This document shows, one piece after another, positions 33,411 through 43,294 of a stretch of 64,000 nt of DNA (within the stretch, counting starts at the first letter, position 1; every line of letters starts with the position of its first letter). The notes beneath the pieces are model-generated. The model searched no databases. It worked only from the letters and a program-made list of their open reading frames with translations, and was not told the DNA's origin. A program made the translations under genes and the position numbers. The stretch is from Calycina herbarum (lineage: Eukaryota > Ascomycota > Leotiomycetes > Helotiales > Pezizellaceae), in contig LLEY01000042.1 of the NCBI GenBank assembly GCA_001414485.1, positions 248,001-312,000 of the forward strand. Reading direction: 5' to 3'.

Positions 33411-35969
33411 ATGCCATGGTCAAACAACAGCACAAATCGAGAGGACAGCACCCACACGGGGTACACTGAATACACACCTGTTAGTTTGGCGGAAAGCCTG
33501 ATTGAAATAGAGCAGCAGCCTCTACAGTCTCCCAACATCGCCCTCCAGGCTCCCAATAACAACGAAATTATATCTGGTACCACCTCGGTTTCGGAGCTGC
33601 GCCTCTCTTCAGATACAGAGTCAATATATCCAGGAAGTCGCGATCAAGAAACATCCTCCCAGCACCCACAAAACCATACACCCCAAGTCTCAACGAAAAA
33701 CACGAGAGAGCAAGAATTGAAGGAAAGAGCCTCCTTGGAAGCCACTACGCCGCCGTACGTCAGATGGGGAGTTCATTGGAGGACACCCGTACTTATAGTG
33801 CTGTTACTCTTCTTTGGAATATTGTTTTCTGTCGTACATCATATACACTACAGCCGACTTCATGGAACCGAGGCAGTAAAGCAAGAATGGAGCACGGCTT
33901 TGGGTACTGGCTACGCGTTTCTCGTGGTGGCACTATATCGAGCGGCTTGTTCTTAGGCATATGAACAATATATTTGGACAGTTTTCAAAAGAAAACCAAT
34001 AGAGTTGGGAACACTCGACACTTTGTTCTCCTTGAATTCCAACCTAGTGGGGTTCCTGAGTCTTTAAGTTGCTAAAAAAGGCCAAGATTGCTGCTCTTGC
34101 AGCCTCAGTCTGTTGGTAAGTGAGAAGTTCACTTGAAGGAAGGAATTTTCCCAGAAGAACACATTCTTGAGACTTCCAAATCAAAGGATCCAGTGGTCTC
34201 TCTTTGATCCACCCTTTTAGTACAGACAACCTTTCCGTTGTATAAAAGATTTCCCTTAAAAACACGAGGACTTTCTAACAACTACAAAAGGTGTATAGCC
34301 TTAGCAGGCCCTGCTCCACCAGCTACTCTTGCGGTTGTTTCTGGATACCGAAATTAAACCATTGCCGGGCAAGTCCCAACCATTGATTGGGGGTCATTCT
34401 CAGGCAAACCACATTTACCGGAAGATTCCGCGAATTCGCCTTTTTTATATCTGGCTCTGGCAGCAGCAAGAGAACAAAGGTTCTTGATCCCGCGCTCGAG
34501 TTTCCTTTCGCATCCAATTCTTCATTTGGCTTGTAATTCTACGGACCTTCTGTGAAGTGCTCCAACGCAACTTCTAGTCAGCAAGATGTTTTCGACAAGT
34601 ACACGAGTGGGTTAAATGATAATAAAATAACTCAATCCAATATTGATCTGATATGGACAGAGCGGACCTTCAAAGAAGAGAGCATAAAAGGAGATTCTAG
34701 GACTGGGGGAAAGCCGCCCGTTATGCTTTTATCCTCTGTCTTAGCGCCTTTCGCATACAATGAAACTTTTGTTTACTGCGGACGAGATGAGACTCATCAT
34801 CCACTCTCCTTGACTTGGGACTATGCACTGCCGGACAACGTTCTAAATGACTACTACATCAACTCTACCTGTTATTTTGGCCGCTCAGAATCGCCTTGTC
34901 TGGTCTACGTTCCCCAACTTTGGGTCCAGACCGCAAGTTCAAGTCTAGTCTGCATACTGGGCAATGCGTCATTTGATGTAAACTTCGAGTTTATTAGCGG
35001 AAGTCAGAAAACGGTACGGTATCAAACCACTCACTTTGAACCAGTGCGAATTCCAAAATATAAGATAGAAAGATCGGGTCTCGCGTATGAATGGGAAGCT
35101 GTCAAGGGAGGATACCGGCAGGAAACTGCTTACAAGTTACTTTTTGATACACTGACGACCATTTTATCGGGTTCTGTGACGATGTCAATATATGATGGAC
35201 CAGTTACGAAAGGTGTGACTTCAATTTCATCTGCTGGTTCCCCTCTGAGCCAAATTATGCATACCGAACTTGCGATTTGTGAAGAGCTCGCAGCGAATTA
35301 TTGGAACGAAAATCCAATAGGCATGTCGAGAAAGGGGGTTGTATCTTGGCAGCTGGCAGAAAATTATGGCGTTTATGAGCCTGCGAAGCTAAAGAATTTG
35401 ACCAAATTGCCCAAATACAAAAACTCAACAGCACGTTGCCGAAACGCTACACTGCGATTTGGAATCGAAGACCTGATGAACAATATTACAATCAGTCTGC
35501 TAGGCATTCCGGAGATTCTGTGAGTCCATATCTTCTAATCATTGACTACTTATCACGCTAACGTTGAGTTAGTAAGAAAGAAAGCATTGAAAACTCAACT
35601 GTGACTTACCTCAATACCCTTTTTGTCTACCAATACAACTGCGGAAACCTCGTCCTTTCATACGGAATTGCACTTTTATTCACTGGTCTTATAGTTAGTC
35701 TCGGTTTCTACTTCCTCGATAGAAACGGCGTCGCGCACAGCACCACATTTTCAGCATTAATTACCACCGCTCGAAACTCTCAACTTGATCAACTATCCAA
35801 AGGCAACTCACTTGGTGCTTTGCCTTTAGGTGAGAAGACGATGAATGTGAAATTGCGGTTTGGGGAATTACCAGAATTTACTGGGGATTGGGATGTTGGG
35901 AATAAACATCTTGGTTTTGGTTTTGCTGACGATGTGAGAGAACTCAAGGAGGGTGGATTTTATGTTTAG
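33411..35969 (+). pseudogene. Disabled DUF3176-family membrane protein gene
   Basis: From the ATG at 33411 the frame has a polar N terminus, then YVRWGVHWRTPVLIVLLLFF and AFLVVALYRAACS, both DUF3176 hallmarks. An in-frame TAG (33954-33956) follows, and the coding sense continues directly behind it (AYEQYIWTVFKRK). A frame change follows near 34065 (SLKLLKKAKIAALAASVCW), then an unaligned stretch of about 170 bp, then APPATLAVVSGYRN with a TAA, another in-frame TAA near 34530, and a long open C-terminal part (34552-35523 joined to 35601-35969) with a final helix (YGIALLFTGLIVSLGFYF). The family is fungal and of unknown function. The large intact C-terminal part suggests recent decay. Re-annotation as two short proteins is likely in automated sets. 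Confidence 0.75.
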
Positions 35970-36683
35970 GTCGTAGGAGCAAGAAGCTATGAGAGATTCT
36001 GAGATGATTTAAGTATGAGATAATAATGGTATTATTGGCCTCGGGGGTTTCAACTCTTTTATTTCTTTTTTTGTGTGGCTGCTTTGTCTGTAGAGTAAAG
36101 TGTTATTACGAAAGGGGGAGGAAGCTAGCCGAGAAAATTGACAATTTTATCTTAATCCTCTGAGTTTTCGCATACCATCACCCAACGTTACATTTCTAGT
36201 GCTATTAGACCAGATTCTTGTGCTATTTATTCCAACTACTGCTACTTTAGAATGTGAAGCATTAGTCTTGTGACTTCAACTATTAAATAACTGCTTGAGA
36301 AAAGTTAGATTAATTAAGTTAATTAAATCAAGTCTAGAGATCTCTAAAGGTTTAAGTATAAGTAAAGTTCAGCTGGTAAGTCTTCGTTTTGTCGCCATCG
36401 TAGTACCTTGGTATATTTCAGGACAATAAATACTAGAGCTAAATTGTATTTCTTCTTCGGTCTAAGACTAAGGACCTACCTCAATGCTTTTCAACAAATG
36501 ATCTCGATTCTCTTCTACAGTAGTGCTAAAATCAAAAAAGTGCAGCATGGGCACAAGAGAGTCTCCTATAGGGTCTGTCACGTGCCATAAAATGTGGCGC
36601 ATTACTGTACGTAATTAAATCTTCAACTGCGTAAGAACGCCCGTCAAACGTCTTTTTAGTTTCATTCTCTACAAATAATTACC
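35970..36683. other. Intergenic region, no gene seen
   Basis: About 710 bp of AT-rich DNA with a TTAATTAAGTTAATTAA stretch near 36311. It contains the promoter of the downstream gene. Confidence 0.5.
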
Positions 36684-37577
36684 ATGGAGCAATTAAAACG
36701 CGAGGCAAAGATCGCATTAACTTGGCCTCTCAACCTCATTCGTGCTCCCTTCACTAATAAACGCAGCAATCTGAAAGTCCGTGAGAAACAAATCGTCGGA
36801 GCCCAACCCAAGCCCCTTTCAGCTCGACGACTATCTTCATCTATACGCCACGATGTAGACAACCAAGCATCACCACTACTCCGTTTACCGCGAGAAATCC
36901 GGGATCAAATAATCACGCTTGTGCTTGGAGAAGGGCTCCTTCATCTACTTCAACTCCCGAGGGGGTTGGGCCATATACGATGTACATGTGCTCGAGATAG
37001 CGATCCAGGTCGGATGTGCTTTCCAACAGGTACTGTGCAAACCTATCAACCCTTCGATCTCACGAGACACCCATCATCTACCGATGACTGCATTTCCCTG
37101 CTTCAAGTATGTCGACAGCTCCATCAAGAAGCAGGACAAATACTCTATGCCACAAATGCCTTCGAAATAAACCATCCTACCACTCTCATCCTCCTGGCAA
37201 AAACAATCACGCCACAAAATTTGAAAACAATCCGACGCTTACAGATTGTTTGGAACGATCCCGCACGGTGGTATTTTAACAACCAATCCGACTACGATGC
37301 CTACCTTGATGATTTTGGGACCTGGGAAAGAATGTGGGAGTGTATTGGGGAGGAGATGACGGGATTGAGAAGGTTGGAGTTGTTTGTGAAGGGAAACCCT
37401 AGTAATGTTACGTACTGGCGTTGTTCTCCGGATGAGTTTCTTGAGAAGGTCTTGAATGCTCCAAGAGCCAGGTTGAGAGGTCTTGAAGATTTCAGCTTGG
37501 AAGCTTCGAAAAATGTGCAATGGGATTGGAAAGAGGAGGAGAGAAAGATGAGAGAGATTGTTTGTAAAGTTGGTTGA
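36684..37577 (+). CDS. DUF7730-like / F-box-like protein, 297 aa, single exon
   Basis: One uninterrupted exon. An N-terminal basic region of about 60 residues is followed by SPLLRLPREIRDQIITLVLG, the motif (LPxEIRxxI) that opens many fungal F-box-like and DUF7730 proteins. Next comes CISLLQVCRQLHQEAGQILYATNAF, here cut to CRQLHQEAGQILYATNAF, the second hallmark of that family. The remainder contains LRRLEL and a charged C terminus. A short Cys-rich stretch (CTCARDSDPGRMC) lies between. Members are numerous and variable in ascomycetes, and no molecular role is established. The gene is intact, unlike its DUF3176 neighbour. Confidence 0.8.
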   Translation: MEQLKREAKIALTWPLNLIRAPFTNKRSNLKVREKQIVGAQPKPLSARRLSSSIRHDVDNQASPLLRLPREIRDQIITLVLGEGLLHLLQLPRGLGHIRCTCARDSDPGRMCFPTGTVQTYQPFDLTRHPSSTDDCISLLQVCRQLHQEAGQILYATNAFEINHPTTLILLAKTITPQNLKTIRRLQIVWNDPARWYFNNQSDYDAYLDDFGTWERMWECIGEEMTGLRRLELFVKGNPSNVTYWRCSPDEFLEKVLNAPRARLRGLEDFSLEASKNVQWDWKEEERKMREIVCKVG

Positions 37578-38978
37578 TTGAGCTTTCCCTTTTTCCACAA
37601 TGGCGTCCGATAGTACTTTACTCGCTCACAATTTCAATTTCGTGGACTTCTAAATATGTATCCTTCAATAATTAATTAAAGCGAAGACAATAGGAAAATT
37701 TCACAAGCAAACCTTATTTCCAATCATAAACTACCTTTGAAATTTCCACACCTATTTCTACTAAACACTCGCCGACCAACACCCGAAAGCATTAGTAAAG
37801 AATAAAGCACTGCTCCGTCACTCCCTGTAGAAGCCTAAGCAAACCAAAATAACAGAGAAATGCCAATACCACTTCTCAGTAAGAATCTTAATATATGGGC
37901 AGCCCAAGAATAAATCGCGATTATTGTTAGGTGATCTACAAATAGCTCGTCCTACTAACAAGATATTTTCACAAGATGTGGGTAATTAGTAGGTGACCTA
38001 CAAACAGCCAGCCGGCCATTATTTTTTGCTCCCTTTTTCCTACAAAATCAGGAATATCAAGAGGATCCAGTAGAGTGACTTAACCCAAGGAAGATAAACA
38101 AAGAGGAATGGGAGATGGAAATTGGCTATCTGAAGGCGGAGAGGAGAAGTGTGAGAACGAGGAGGGTTACATACAGGAGTCCTACACTTTGGTTGATTCT
38201 CTAAACCCGTACTTCATTAAAATCTAGTGATGAAATTCTTACTACAATCCCAATCTCTTGTCATTGAGGTTGCACATGAGGGGACTCAATGGGACTATCG
38301 CCAGTTATTAATAAACAAAGGAAAGACGCAACTCACTGGACTTGGGGATCAATGTAGTTTCCCATTTATTCAATCGATTGGACCAAATGATCTGCTCACT
38401 TGTGATATCACTCACATGTAAGTCTCCGAAGTGAAGACTATTGGCCTCTTACTCTATTCATTATTCAAAGAAGTTGGGGAGATGTTCTACTTAAGAGATA
38501 TCCCCCCCCCCTCAGTCTCTTCCTTTTCTCTTTCCATCATCAATGCGCACGAAATAAATATCACCAGCAAAGAAAACTCTCAAAGTAAGAAAAATGTACA
38601 GCAATACAAGCAGACTTAATGGACGCGAGGACGAGACCGATATTCCAGTTGGGTACTTGCTCAAGTGAGCCTCTTGGGAGGTGTTCACATTGAACAATAT
38701 ACTCCGGCTATCGCTCCACCCCTTCTCGAGAATCAACACGAGAAGGAAGAACTTCAGCACCAACTAGAGCTTCAACGTCAAGAAATCGAAGCCCATGAGC
38801 AAAATAGTGAGTGAGCGCCCACGAATCGTGAAAGAAAAAAGTCCAAAAAAGAGAATGAGTTATAGCTCAAATGTTTGTCGACCGTATGGTAGAATTTTCA
38901 CATCCTCCTTAGACATCCTCCTTAGACAAAAAGAAACTCCTCCTAAAACCAAAAAAATAAAAGAATTTTACTACCCGA
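37578..38978. other. Intergenic region, AT-rich, with one possible coding remnant
   Basis: About 1.4 kb. No complete gene is seen. A short direct duplication (GTAGGTGACCTACAAA-like, about 37930 and 37990) and an open stretch at 38621-38814 are the only notable items. Confidence 0.5.
38621..38814 (+). other. Possible coding remnant with coiled-coil-like end
   Basis: A frame of about 64 codons without ATG encodes VLAQVSLLGGVHIEQYTP and then a Glu/Gln-rich heptad-like stretch ENQHEKEELQHQLELQRQ before a TGA. The composition looks protein-like, but there is no start and no clear splice partner. It could be a relic exon or chance. Confidence 0.25.
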
Positions 38979-39083
38979 CGTCTGGAGCAGGGATTGAACC
39001 TACGCGGCCGAAGCCATAAGATGTCTTTCAACTGTGAAACACAGCTTTCAAGTCTTACCCATTAACCACTCTGGCATCCAGAC
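38979..39083 (-). tRNA. tRNA-Ser(UGA) with a 24-nt intron
   Basis: The minus strand folds as a class II tRNA. The acceptor stem is GTCTGGA/TCCAGAC with discriminator G. The D-stem is CCA/TGG, and the anticodon stem is TAAGA/TCTTA with loop CTTGAA(intron)A, so the anticodon is TGA. There is a long variable arm (GGC TTCG GCC), and the T-stem GTAGG/CCTGC has loop TTCAATC. The intron sits at the canonical position 37/38 and contains TTTCA, complementary to the anticodon region as usual. The mature length without CCA is 81 nt. It decodes UCA. The long variable arm and the TGA anticodon both indicate serine. Confidence 0.93.
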
Positions 39084-39605
39084 TGTTGTGTTGATATTAT
39101 TGTAATGACTAATAAATTTTTATATGTGATTACCAAGAAAACATCATACTGTGGGTTTTAAGCTGCCGAAAATAGACCGAGTATCCTTGCACTTTAAGAT
39201 GGGTTGAACTTTTTCCTGATTCTGTCGATGAAACTTGTTATGGAATTCTGAGAGAGTGTTTTTTGAGTCCGAGCCAGACGTAAGTAGAACTAGTTAATTT
39301 CAGTGTGAAGGCGGACTTCAAAGGTAATCCAAGCTAATTACACTACGTAATTGGTATGGGAGGCAACTTTATTTCCATTTTTGGGGCTTTTAGTTAACGG
39401 GCCTCCATTTCTTCGATGCCATTATTCAAAGCAAATTCTTTGACTTCCATTCTAGATTATGATATTTCCCGTCACGAGGGTAGCTTCGTTCCGTCTGGAA
39501 TCTTTTTTGGCCGATGCCACTGCACTGCCCTTTCGCCGGAACCAAACACAGCTTGAAGTCACAAACTTTGAAATTGCCCATAGTTCATTCACTCCCAGGT
39601 ACCCT
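39084..39605. other. Intergenic region between the tRNA gene and RSA3
   Basis: About 520 bp, AT-rich. It holds upstream flank of the tRNA gene and the RSA3 3' end. No other feature was seen. Confidence 0.5.
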
Positions 39606-40083
39606 TCAACCCTCAACTTTCTTCGCCCCAGCTGTCACGATCCGTCGCTGCTCCTCCGATGAGAAAACTGCCGTGCCTTGCTGTAGAGAGTGAACCAAGA
39701 TGGCCAAAGCCTCATCTTTGAAATCCTCAGCCCCTCGAACGCGATCCAAATCCTCAGCAAATTCGACTGTCGCTTGTTGCATGTAAAACTTGGTGAAGGC
39801 GGCGGAAATCTCTGCATCCGTAGAAGGCTTGGAAGATTTGGGTGCCTCGGAAATCTATGATAATCAGATGAGTCAAATTTCCAGTTGAATTTATGAGGAG
39901 TCTCACTGTTTTCTCTGGTTCGGGTGACTTGACTGCTTCTACTTCATATTCGCTGTCGCTATCTGATTCCACTTTTTGAAGATCAGTATGGGTCGTGAAA
40001 TCAGAGGGTTCTCGCGACGTACCTTGGGTTCTCGACTTGCGCTTCTTGTGCCTCCTGGGCTTATCTTGTTTTTTGCCTTCCAT
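39606..40083 (-). CDS. RSA3: Ribosome assembly protein 3
   Basis: Two exons (39907-40083 and 39606-39854) encode 141 aa. The first 20 residues are strongly basic (GKKQDKPRRHKKRKSR), fitting nucleolar targeting. An acidic stretch follows, then the conserved Rsa3 domain, which starts AAFTKFYMQQATVEFAEDLD and includes AILVHSLQQGTAVFS. In yeast Rsa3 works with Dbp6 and others in early 60S pre-ribosome assembly. The intron is 52 bp and has GT..AG ends. Length and domain order match the family. Confidence 0.9.
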
Positions 40084-41314
40084 TATTTTTTATGTCTTGT
40101 TTTGATGAGAATGAGTGAACTTTGATGGCGGGAGCTTTTCTCATTTTATTTTCCAGTCACGTGTCAGACCTTCATTTTTTAAGTATAAAAAAAACTCCCG
40201 TTGTAATTGTTGCTACTAATGAACCAACCATATGGGTTAATACAGCTATCAAGACAAAAACTCAAATATGGAGCGGCTGTCGTTCGTGTCCTGAAATCAT
40301 TATCCTATTACGCTTTATTATATCATCCGATCCCCCCCGTTTTGTTTCCAAAGACAAAGAAATTTCTATATGGATGGGGGGCGTAATCAGAGTCGTGCCT
40401 TGCTTTCTCGTTACGAGTTGAGGTCAACGTCGAGACGCAAGAGCGACCTCTGTCATGTTGCGTCATCCTGGTTGGTTCCAGGTCATTGAAGTTACCTAGG
40501 GAAGGAACGAACAGCCTCGCTCGCGACTCGACCTTGACTCCTTAACCCAGCGACCTTTAGCAAGACCAGCTCGAAAGTCTTAGCCGCATGGCAGCTAGCG
40601 GATCATATTTGCTGCCACAGAAAATCGCATCGCCCTCTTCATTATTTCCTCCAAGTACCAATGATCCTCGGCGCCTCCTTTCACAGCAAAGATTTCCTGC
40701 AGGTCGCATCTAAGTAGATATAATAACTCGCAGTAGAATTTGCAGAGCTTTGTGACACCCCCACTCCCGAGAACTTCAAACGAAGGGGTTCTTACTGAGT
40801 ATAGAGGGGAACTGTTACTATGAGGTGGTGAATAACATGGCTTTTTGGAGGCAACTCAAAAAAAGGATATCATCACTCGGCGACCTATTCTTGCTTCTTA
40901 CTTCTATTGGTTTTTTCATTTTTCTCGCAACGATTCTCCAATAAATCAACATCCTTGGAAGTCGGACCCTCACATTTGATTTCTTCATCTATGCTTTACT
41001 CGAAAGCTTCAAAACATAAACTTCCAGGTTCGCTCAGTTCTTCCCCGTTATATGTAGACTGGTTTTTTTACGTTGGTCAGAATTCACGTTAATATTTACG
41101 TATAATATGTCGTGAATTTCATGGGCCAGACATTCAACCAATAGCATGCATCGCCCATGTCTAGCAGCCAATCACTTCTCAATCCTTTGTTATCTAAGTA
41201 AGATTCCAACACCGAGCCAACATTTCCTACTTTCCAAGTGAAAACTTGGAACAGTCCTTGGGCGTAAAAGCTTGATTCAGTTGATAGTCGTTTCAGTGGT
41301 AACTGTGCTTCATA
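40084..41314. other. Intergenic region, no gene seen
   Basis: About 1.2 kb between divergent RSA3 and the disabled P450 gene. Only short unlinked open frames occur. The parts near each end should hold the two promoters. Confidence 0.5.
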
Positions 41315-43118
41315 ATGAGTTCAACCATTATTTTCACATTTTCTGCTGGCATCGTTGTTCTCGCTTACCTTATTTTCCAATTCAGATCTCGAGGAAAGTT
41401 GGATATCCCACGAGTCGGCCAAAAACCTGGAATTCTCGGCAACACCTCGAAGGGACATTTCTATGCTCATAGTTTGGAACTCATCCAAGAAGGCTACGAA
41501 AAGGTATCGCCTCGTCTCACATTTCGAGGTTTAAAAAGTCCACACTCACCTACCCACGCAGTACAAAGACTCATTATATTCACTATGGACTACGGATATG
41601 GATCGCGTTATTGTCTCAAGGAAATTCATGAAAGATTTCAGTTCCTTGTCTCGATCGGAACTCCAGTTGACTGCTACGATACGGCATGCAGGGGAGTATA
41701 CCGGTATGGATATCGTTGAGCAGGGCGATCTCCAGTTTGTCGTTTGTGCTAGCCAACTTTCCCAAAATATCGGTATGTGATGAAGTCTTCCATGCATTCT
41801 CTGAGTCACAAGAATAATGTACTGAACCATATTGCGTTTATTAGGCCGTCTAGCCCAGCCGGTATATGACGAGATTCTTTTTGCTTTGAATAAAAAGCTC
41901 AAAAGTGCTGAAAATATCAATGGTAAGTAGGAATCTGTGAGCTAATTGCTAGCAAGACTTGTTGCTTACGATTTGATCTAGGCCTTTACTCATTCCCGCT
42001 ATTCTTCGCGGCTATTGAACTCGTCACCAGCGCAACAGCTCGCGTTTTTGTCGGTCCTGAACTTTGCCGAGACCCAGAATGGTTGTCCACAGCAACTGGT
42101 TACACAATGGAGTGAGAAATAAACCCACTACCAGAAACCGAGAGGAAACTGACGATTTTTCAAGTGTCTCCAAAGTGATGGGTGATTTGAAAGCTCATTA
42201 CCGAATATTCCATCCATTTATAGCTCCATTCTTAACGTCATGCCGTCAAATCCGAAGTCGTTTTGCTGTGGCTCGCAGATTATTACTTCCACGTCTCGCA
42301 AATCGCACATCGGGGGATACCAAAACCCATACTGATATGTTGCAATGGTTAATGGATTCTGCTCGTGGTCGGGATGCGGAAACAGACCAGATTGTGAAGA
42401 GAATGCTCTTTCTCAATATGGCCGCAATACATACCAGTGCAGAAGCAGCTACGAATACAATACTAGACTTGTGTGCTAGACCGGAAGATATGGAGATTCT
42501 ACGGGATGAAATGCTAGAAGCCATTAAGACTCATGGTGGGATCAAACTTGCAACCCTTTCAAGTTTGAAAAAGACCGATAGCTTTATCAAGGAGTCCAGT
42601 CGGCTCAATACACCAGGTTTATGTAAGTGGAGCTGAGTTCTCCTGTTCCCAACTGCAAGTACCTAATTCTAAGAACAGTGACCTTCAATCGAAGACTCAC
42701 GGACCCGCTTACTTTGTCTAATGGCGTTACATTGCCCGCGGCCACCTACCTTTCCATGACGCATTATCCAATGATGCACGATGCGGAGTTATATCCGGAT
42801 CCAGAAACATTCGATAGCCTACGGTTCTTCAAACTTAGACAAGCCAAGGGTCAAGAAGAAAGACATCAGTTTGCCTCACTAAGCTCCGAGATACCTTCGT
42901 GGGGTGTGGGAAAGTTCGCTTGTCCACGTCGCTTCTAGGCTAGTGCACAAATCAAGCTGCTGCTAATGGTACTTATGTTAGAGTTTGAGATCGGATATCC
43001 CGAGGGACAAATTGAGAGGCCGAAAAATGAGGTGAAAGGAGAGAAAAATCAGGTCAGCATGTCACAACGAGTGGTATTGAAGAGACGCCAAGATAGTACG
43101 AGTTCACTTGGGAATTAG
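41315..43118 (+). pseudogene. Cytochrome P450 with a premature stop in the heme region
   Basis: Six exons can be joined by five GT..AG introns (the first at 41504-41561) into one frame: an N-terminal anchor (FTFSAGIVVLAYLIFQF), PRVGQKPGILG, an I-helix-like stretch NMAAIHTSAEAATNTI, the ExxR helix as IKESSRL, and PDPETFDSLRFF. The heme-binding segment reads WGVGKFACPRRF, with the final Gly of FxxGxRxCxG changed to Arg. It is cut by TAG at 42936-42938, four residues after the cysteine. The frame is then open for another 60 codons (ASAQIKLLLMVLMLEFEIGY) that match the normal P450 end. It resembles fungal secondary-metabolism P450s. The single stop plus motif loss makes function unlikely. Confidence 0.85.
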
Positions 43119-43294
43119 GTATTTCTTGGGAAGCAAACTTGGTGTGAATTCCTTTCTACTCAGGACGTGAAAGGTGGTTTTGGCAATATGATATATTACA
43201 TTTCGAATTGTCTGAAGTTTCTCAACTGACCAAAGGATAATGATCCATTCGTATTTAAACAGTAAGGATAATCATGGTTGAAACCTGACAAAAC

